Of a stretch of DNA of 43,449 bases, positions 39,130 to 43,449 are shown in pieces. The notes below the pieces were generated by a model. It worked only from the letters and a program-made list of their open reading frames with translations. It had not been told where the DNA came from and ran no database searches. Position numbers and translations under genes: made by a program. Source of the stretch: Ophioceras dolichostomum (Eukaryota; Ascomycota; Sordariomycetes; Magnaporthales; Ophioceraceae); NCBI GenBank assembly GCA_003049485.1, contig PYST01000209.1:7098-50546 (forward strand), written 5' to 3'. Within the stretch, counting starts at the first letter, position 1. Every line of letters starts with the position of its first letter.

Positions 39130-41305
39130 ATGGCCGGGTTGGACAGCAGCGCTCGGCGCGAGGCGTCGGCCCCAGCCGACCCGGGCTTCGGGACACGACA
39201 ACCCACAGAACTGTTACCGATCAAGATAATATCACTGTCGTTTGGCACTACGAGCCTCATTGCCACGATGATTGCCTCCTTCTTCTTCCTTAGGATGAGG
39301 AGATCTTTCCGTCATGAGTTCGTCACTATCCCATTCTCATTCCCCTTTCTTCATACCCTCTCTCGTTCCCATAATCTAACTCCCTAGATACCTATAATAC
39401 AGCCTAATTGTCCTCTTGCTGCTCGGAGACTTCATCAAGGGACTGTGCTTCATCGCCTACCCCATAGCGTCGCTCGATATCGGTCTCAGGCAGATTCCAC
39501 AGGGCTCGCTCTTTTGCGAGATCAACGGTTACTTCCTCACAGTCGGCACCGAAGCGTCGGATGTCGCCGTTCTTCTTATTGCGCTACATACAGCGTTGTG
39601 CGTTCTCCGGCCACACAAAAGGAGTGGGGACAGTGGCATCTACCCGTACCGTTATTATGCCTACGCCTTCTTCGTCCTATATCCCCTGATCAACGTGTCC
39701 CTGGCGTACCTCGACGGTCCCCCGGGCATGGCCGACAGTGGCGAGTTCTGTTACCTCCCGGTTCGCGAGGCCTGGTACAGATCGTACCTAGCCTGGATCC
39801 CCCGGTACATCATATTCGGTCTCATCGTGGCACTTTATCTGTGCCTGTTCTTCTATGTTCGGTACTCACAATGGCGGTACGAGCACGAGGGCTCTCCCTC
39901 GCTTCCCTCCTCCCATCCTTATTTACCAAGCGGCATCCGTCGGTCGCTCTCGAGGAAGCCGACCCACGGCCTGCCTCCCGGCACGCCTTTATTGATGGGC
40001 AGTCGGCGTGGATCGCGAGACGTCGATAGCCGAGATCGAACGCCTTCTCAGGGGTCGGTCTGGTCCGTGAAGCCGGCGTCGCCCCGGCGAGTCACACCGT
40101 GGGCTCCGATCGCAACATCGTTGTCAACGACGATGATACCAGAAGAAGGAGGGGTCGACACACAGGAGAAGGAAGCTGCCGCTGTAGCCCCACGCCCAGG
40201 GGAACCAAGCACAGGAGAACCAAGCACGCAGAACACAGCAAGCGCTTTCACGAACTGGAGCTGGGGCGAGCCGCGGCATCATCGGGGCACACCCCTCTCA
40301 GAACCCCGGACTGAGGGCGAACCGCCAGTCTCGCCCACGAGCGGACAACCCCTCTCTACCATAAAAGCGTTCCCTCCGCGGCCCGCCGTCTCTGCCGCCC
40401 CCAACGCCGACGCGCCAGGGACACCCCAAACCCCCAGCGAAGCCCTCCCCGAACTGCCGTGCCCGGCCTTCCGCCGCTCCTCTAGCCAACAATCCCTCAT
40501 CGCTGCACTGCGTGCCGGCCTACTACAACTACACGGCCCACGGTCGACAGGCGAGACAACCGCCACCGGCGACGAATCAACAACGACAATATCACCAACA
40601 AACATAAACCCATCCACATCGTTGTCCACACCCGCACAGCCCCCAACAACCGACACAACCACGACAACCCCAGAAGTAGCCAAAATGCGCTCCCGCATCC
40701 GCACCCAGCTCCGCCTCCTCGCGCTCTACCCGCTCCTCTACATCGCGATGTGGCTCGTCCCCTTCGTCAGCCACGTGCTAGGCTTCGACGACGCGACCAA
40801 GTCCTCCAACCCGATCTGGCTCGGCGGGCTGGCGATGGCGTCGCTCGCGGTGCAGGGCGCGGTGAACTCCGCCCTGTTCACGGGGCGGGAGAAGCCGTGG
40901 CGTCATCTTGACAGCAGGGGCTTTCGGGGCGCGGTGAGGGAGCGGGCGACGGAGTGGTGGGTTGAGACGGAAACAGCGGTGGCGGCGGGCAGAAGGAGGG
41001 AGTCGTCGTCTTGGGGGAAGGAGAGTGGGAGGTCGAGGCAGAGAATGGTTGATGATGGACGGCTGGCGAGGAGCAGGAGGGCGAATGAGGTTAGGGAAGA
41101 GAGGAGAAGGGCTGGTGAGAAGAGGTTTGCTGCTGCAGCTGCTGCAGAAGAGGAAGTTGCGAGATTCTGGTGGGATGTGGACATTGAACGGGCTGATGCT
41201 ATGTCTGGACGACGGGAGGAGGACGAGGTGGAACAAGGCCTTCAAAAGGAGGGCTCCCACGTCGAAAGCGGTGGTAACGACCGCTCCGGAACGGATCCCG
41301 CATGA
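39130..41305 (+). CDS. Git3/Gpr1-type G-protein-coupled receptor
   Basis: Two exons (39130-39317 and 39403-41305) give 696 residues; the junction creates the FRHDLIVLLLLGDF motif of helix two. Seven membrane segments can be placed: I KIISLSFGTTSLIATMIAS, II LIVLLLLGDFIKGLCFIAY, III TEASDVAVLLIALHTALCVL, IV AYAFFVLYPLINVSLAYL, V YIIFGLIVALYLCLFFYV, VI LRLLALYPLLYIAMWLVPFV and VII GGLAMASLAVQGAVNSALF. Cysteines in GSLFCEING and GEFCYLP could form the usual extracellular disulphide. Loop three is about 270 residues of Ser/Pro/Thr-rich sequence, typical of glucose-sensing Gpr1/Git3 receptors that act through a G-alpha on cAMP. The C-tail is Arg/Glu-rich. The ligand is unknown; sugars or amino acids are guesses from family members. 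Confidence 0.88.
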
Positions 41306-42240
41306 TCTGGCCAGCTCCCTCTATTTCTTGTCTGTTAGTTTCATATGGTTTTCGTTGCTTTTGGGTCACCGGGAAGTGCTCGTTTAAAAGAAGATCTCCT
41401 CTGGGTAAAGGTATTCATGGGAAACTAGAAGGATACATATGGCGTTCTACGGGGTAGATGGGCATGCCATGATTTATACCCCATAATAGATAGATGGATT
41501 GGGCTTTTGCCGGAGGATATTAGAGTCAGGGGCAGCCAGGGGCCAGGTTGGATCCTGCGTATCGGTTCGGCTCCGTCTGGCGTTGCATCTACGGTCGCCA
41601 GTACATTCCCATCGGGCACCATATCACCACTCAGAAGGAAGGTTCAGACGACATCAGGGTGGCCAGGGATGTTCTTGCGACCGGCAGAGGAGAACAACAT
41701 CCAAAGAGAATCAAGATATGCAAATTAACAATGCTATTGGATGTGAAGCCATGAAGCGCTAGGTCCCTTGTCGGTATCTAGTCGAGGCTCCCTCCCAAGT
41801 CGCGCGGTCGCGAAGTCGCCAAGTCTGAGAAACAACCGCGGCTGATCGGGCTATTCCTCCTGATGGATGCATCATCAGAAGGTGCTGATCGATTCAGTCC
41901 GGTCAGGACTGCTTCCGCAGTGGTCCCAGGCTCGCAAACCCGAACGGTACCCCGAGTGCCAGGACAGACTGACAGCCTAGGCAAAGCACGCGATCCGAGG
42001 GATATCCGAGACCGAAACTTGGTAAAATACCACGACGACCGGAAGATGAGGAGCACCCACTCCAATGGCAACCATCAAGGGCATGCTGTTATCCAATCTC
42101 GTGATTCTCCCTCCCCTCTCCGACCCCCCGCTATTCCACAACTTGACACGCAACGAAGAACCAAAAGCACTGTGAAACCGACAGTCGCCCGCACCTAGAT
42201 GGACAATATCCTAGGCCACAAACCCCCGGGTCATCGTCAC
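41306..42240. other. Convergent spacer, receptor / amidotransferase genes
   Basis: About 0.93 kb lies between facing stop codons. No coding sequence, repeat or RNA gene was recognised; it should contain both 3' UTRs. Confidence 0.55.
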
Positions 42241-43197
42241 TCACTCACTCATTCCTCTCATAAACCTCAAAAACGCCCTAGCGATCATGACGCCGTCGTG
42301 CTCATTCCCCACGCGCGCCAAGGCGTCCCTGTACAGCTCGTCCGAGTGCAGGCCCGTCTCGTGCCGAAGCTCCAGGATCTCGCGCACGATCTCCTCGTTG
42401 AACTCCGGGTGGCCCTGCACCGTGATGGCCCTGTCCGGGTAGAGCATGCCCTGCACGGCGCAGGTCGTCGTCGAGCCGAGGTTTTGGGTCGGGGGGGTTG
42501 AGTTGGGCAGACGGGTCACGACGTCGCGGTGCATTTGCTGGATTTTCTGTTGTTTTTAGAGAGAGAGGGGGGAGGTTAGTTGGTAGGGCTCGGCTTGATA
42601 AATAGGTACCGAGGTACCTCGGTTATGAGGTCCGTAGGTGGGAGGGAGTCGAGTAGAAATGGGGTGGGAGCGGAAGTGAGAAGGGAGCGGAGGAAGAGAC
42701 GAAGAACGAACCAAGCTGTCGACACCAAAGAACTCCTTCCCCTCTCTACTCAACTCCACCTCCGTGACGCTCGCCTCCCAAGTATCCGTCTTGGCCACAG
42801 GCGCTCCCATGGCGCGGCCGACGATCTGGTGTCCGAAGCAGACGCCCACCACCTTCACCTTCCCGCCCGTCGCCAGCGCCTTCGCGGTGAAGTCGACGAG
42901 AGCGCTGATCCAGGGGATGTCGTCATACGCGTTGTGTTTCGAGCCCGTGATCAGGATCGCGTCGATTTCGTCTAGTGACGGGTACGTTTCTAGTGCAAAC
43001 GAAGAGACGACGTCGTGGTAGGTTATTGTCAGGGCGGATGACAAGGGGGCGGGGGACACCGCGGCTGTGAAGAGCGCCGCGAACACGCCGCCGTAGGTCC
43101 CGGAGTATTTCGCTTGTGTTCCGGGCAGGGGCGTGTCGGCCATTAGGATGGCGAGACTGAGGGGTGGTGGTGGCGGTGGTGATGGTAGGGATCCCAT
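42241..43197 (-). CDS. Class I glutamine amidotransferase-like protein
   Basis: Two exons (43197-42712 and 42546-42241) give 263 residues, joining GVDSL directly to KIQQMH. The GATase class I triad is present: nucleophile Cys120 in GVCFGHQ, and His208 and Glu210 in QGHPEF. Family landmarks also include LAILMADTPLPGTQAKY near the start and DAILITGSKHNAYDD. The domain hydrolyses glutamine to release ammonia, or acts as a cysteine peptidase on gamma-glutamyl compounds. In this stand-alone fungal family, related to GMP synthase's glutaminase domain, the partner or substrate is not established. No synthetase domain is attached, so it is not GMP synthase itself. The start gives a short Pro-rich leader. 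A perfect 16-base palindrome lies in the intron. Confidence 0.9.
42608..42623. repeat. 16-bp perfect palindrome in the amidotransferase intron
   Basis: ACCGAGGTACCTCGGT reads the same on both strands and lies within the intron 42711-42547. It is the longest perfect palindrome I noticed in the window and shares the GGTACC core of the dispersed set. Confidence 0.85.
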
Positions 43198-43426
43198 GTT
43201 GGGGGACTCTTCGGTGAGGAGGAGGAGGGGTAGGGGGAGGAGGAGATCGAAGTGCAGAGGAAGAGATTGGATGGGACGTGGGAATATAGAATACAGAAGG
43301 GGAGGTTAGGTCTGCGACGACGACAATGGTGGTGACGATGCTCGTGGTAGGTACCTGAGGTTCTATAGGAAAAATGACGACGGCATGTAGGTTTAGATAT
43401 TGAGGAGATAAGGAGACGAGGGGACA

Positions 43427-43449
43427 CCCCCCCCCCCCCCCCCCCCCCC
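43427..43449. repeat. Terminal poly-C run
   Basis: Twenty-three consecutive C bases end the window. The likely explanation is an assembly or read artefact at a contig end; a true homopolymer tract is possible. Confidence 0.9.

Noticed and set aside
1..43449. Secondary-metabolite gene cluster
   Set aside because: A hydrolase, an amidotransferase and a secreted protein are present, but they are far apart and there is no synthase, P450, transporter or cluster regulator.
1..43449. tRNA, rRNA, CRISPR arrays and transposons
   Set aside because: A visual scan found no tRNA B-box with a matching cloverleaf, no regularly spaced direct repeats, and no transposase, reverse transcriptase or integrase motifs in any frame.

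Overview
The window is nuclear DNA of a filamentous ascomycete (Pezizomycotina, most likely Sordariomycetes). The signs are a GC-rich coding bias, short GT-AG introns of 50-250 nt with CTRAC-type branch sites, kilobase-scale intergenic spaces, and fungus-restricted families (HET domain, ATP25, Arb1, Git3-type receptor). Short TAGGTA/TACCTA palindromes are scattered through introns and spacers. I could not assign a species. The last 23 bases are a pure C run, which looks like a contig end.

Twelve protein-coding genes are supported. On the left, 1-3251 has no recognisable gene. A five-exon secreted beta-lactamase-like serine hydrolase (3252-5757, +) then converges on an intronless HET-domain protein (8001-6118, -). 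The HET gene diverges from ATP25, a mitochondrial ATP synthase biogenesis factor (8653-11187, +). After a 2.1 kb spacer comes a four-exon secreted protein of the choice-of-anchor-B/LVIVD type (13352-15335, +). It converges on a conserved-looking coiled-coil protein of unknown function (18145-16455, -).

In the middle, a Pmp3/Sna3-like membrane proteolipid with a His-rich, PPxY-bearing tail (20593-19775, -) shares a 632 bp divergent promoter with the splicing helicase PRP22 (21226-24927, +). PRP22 converges on a two-exon Arb1-type Argonaute chaperone subunit (28437-25993, -).

On the right are three plus-strand genes: inositol polyphosphate multikinase (31146-32705), the cleavage/polyadenylation factor CLP1 (34520-36496) and a Git3/Gpr1-type G-protein-coupled receptor with a very long third cytoplasmic loop (39130-41305). 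A class I glutamine amidotransferase-like protein (43197-42241, -) closes the window.

These genes do not form a single pathway. Three of them (PRP22, ARB1, CLP1) act in RNA processing or RNA silencing, and two (IPK2, the receptor) act in nutrient or inositol signalling. I saw no transposon, CRISPR array, tRNA or rRNA, and no clear novel multi-gene system. The items most worth checking are the intron-borne palindromes, a possible ratchet splice site in ARB1, a stop codon that coincides with a 3' splice site in the unknown gene, a lysine-to-arginine change in the CLP1 P-loop, and the PPxY tail on the Sna3-like protein. Exon boundaries were inferred by reading frame, splice consensus and family expectation, without transcript data.
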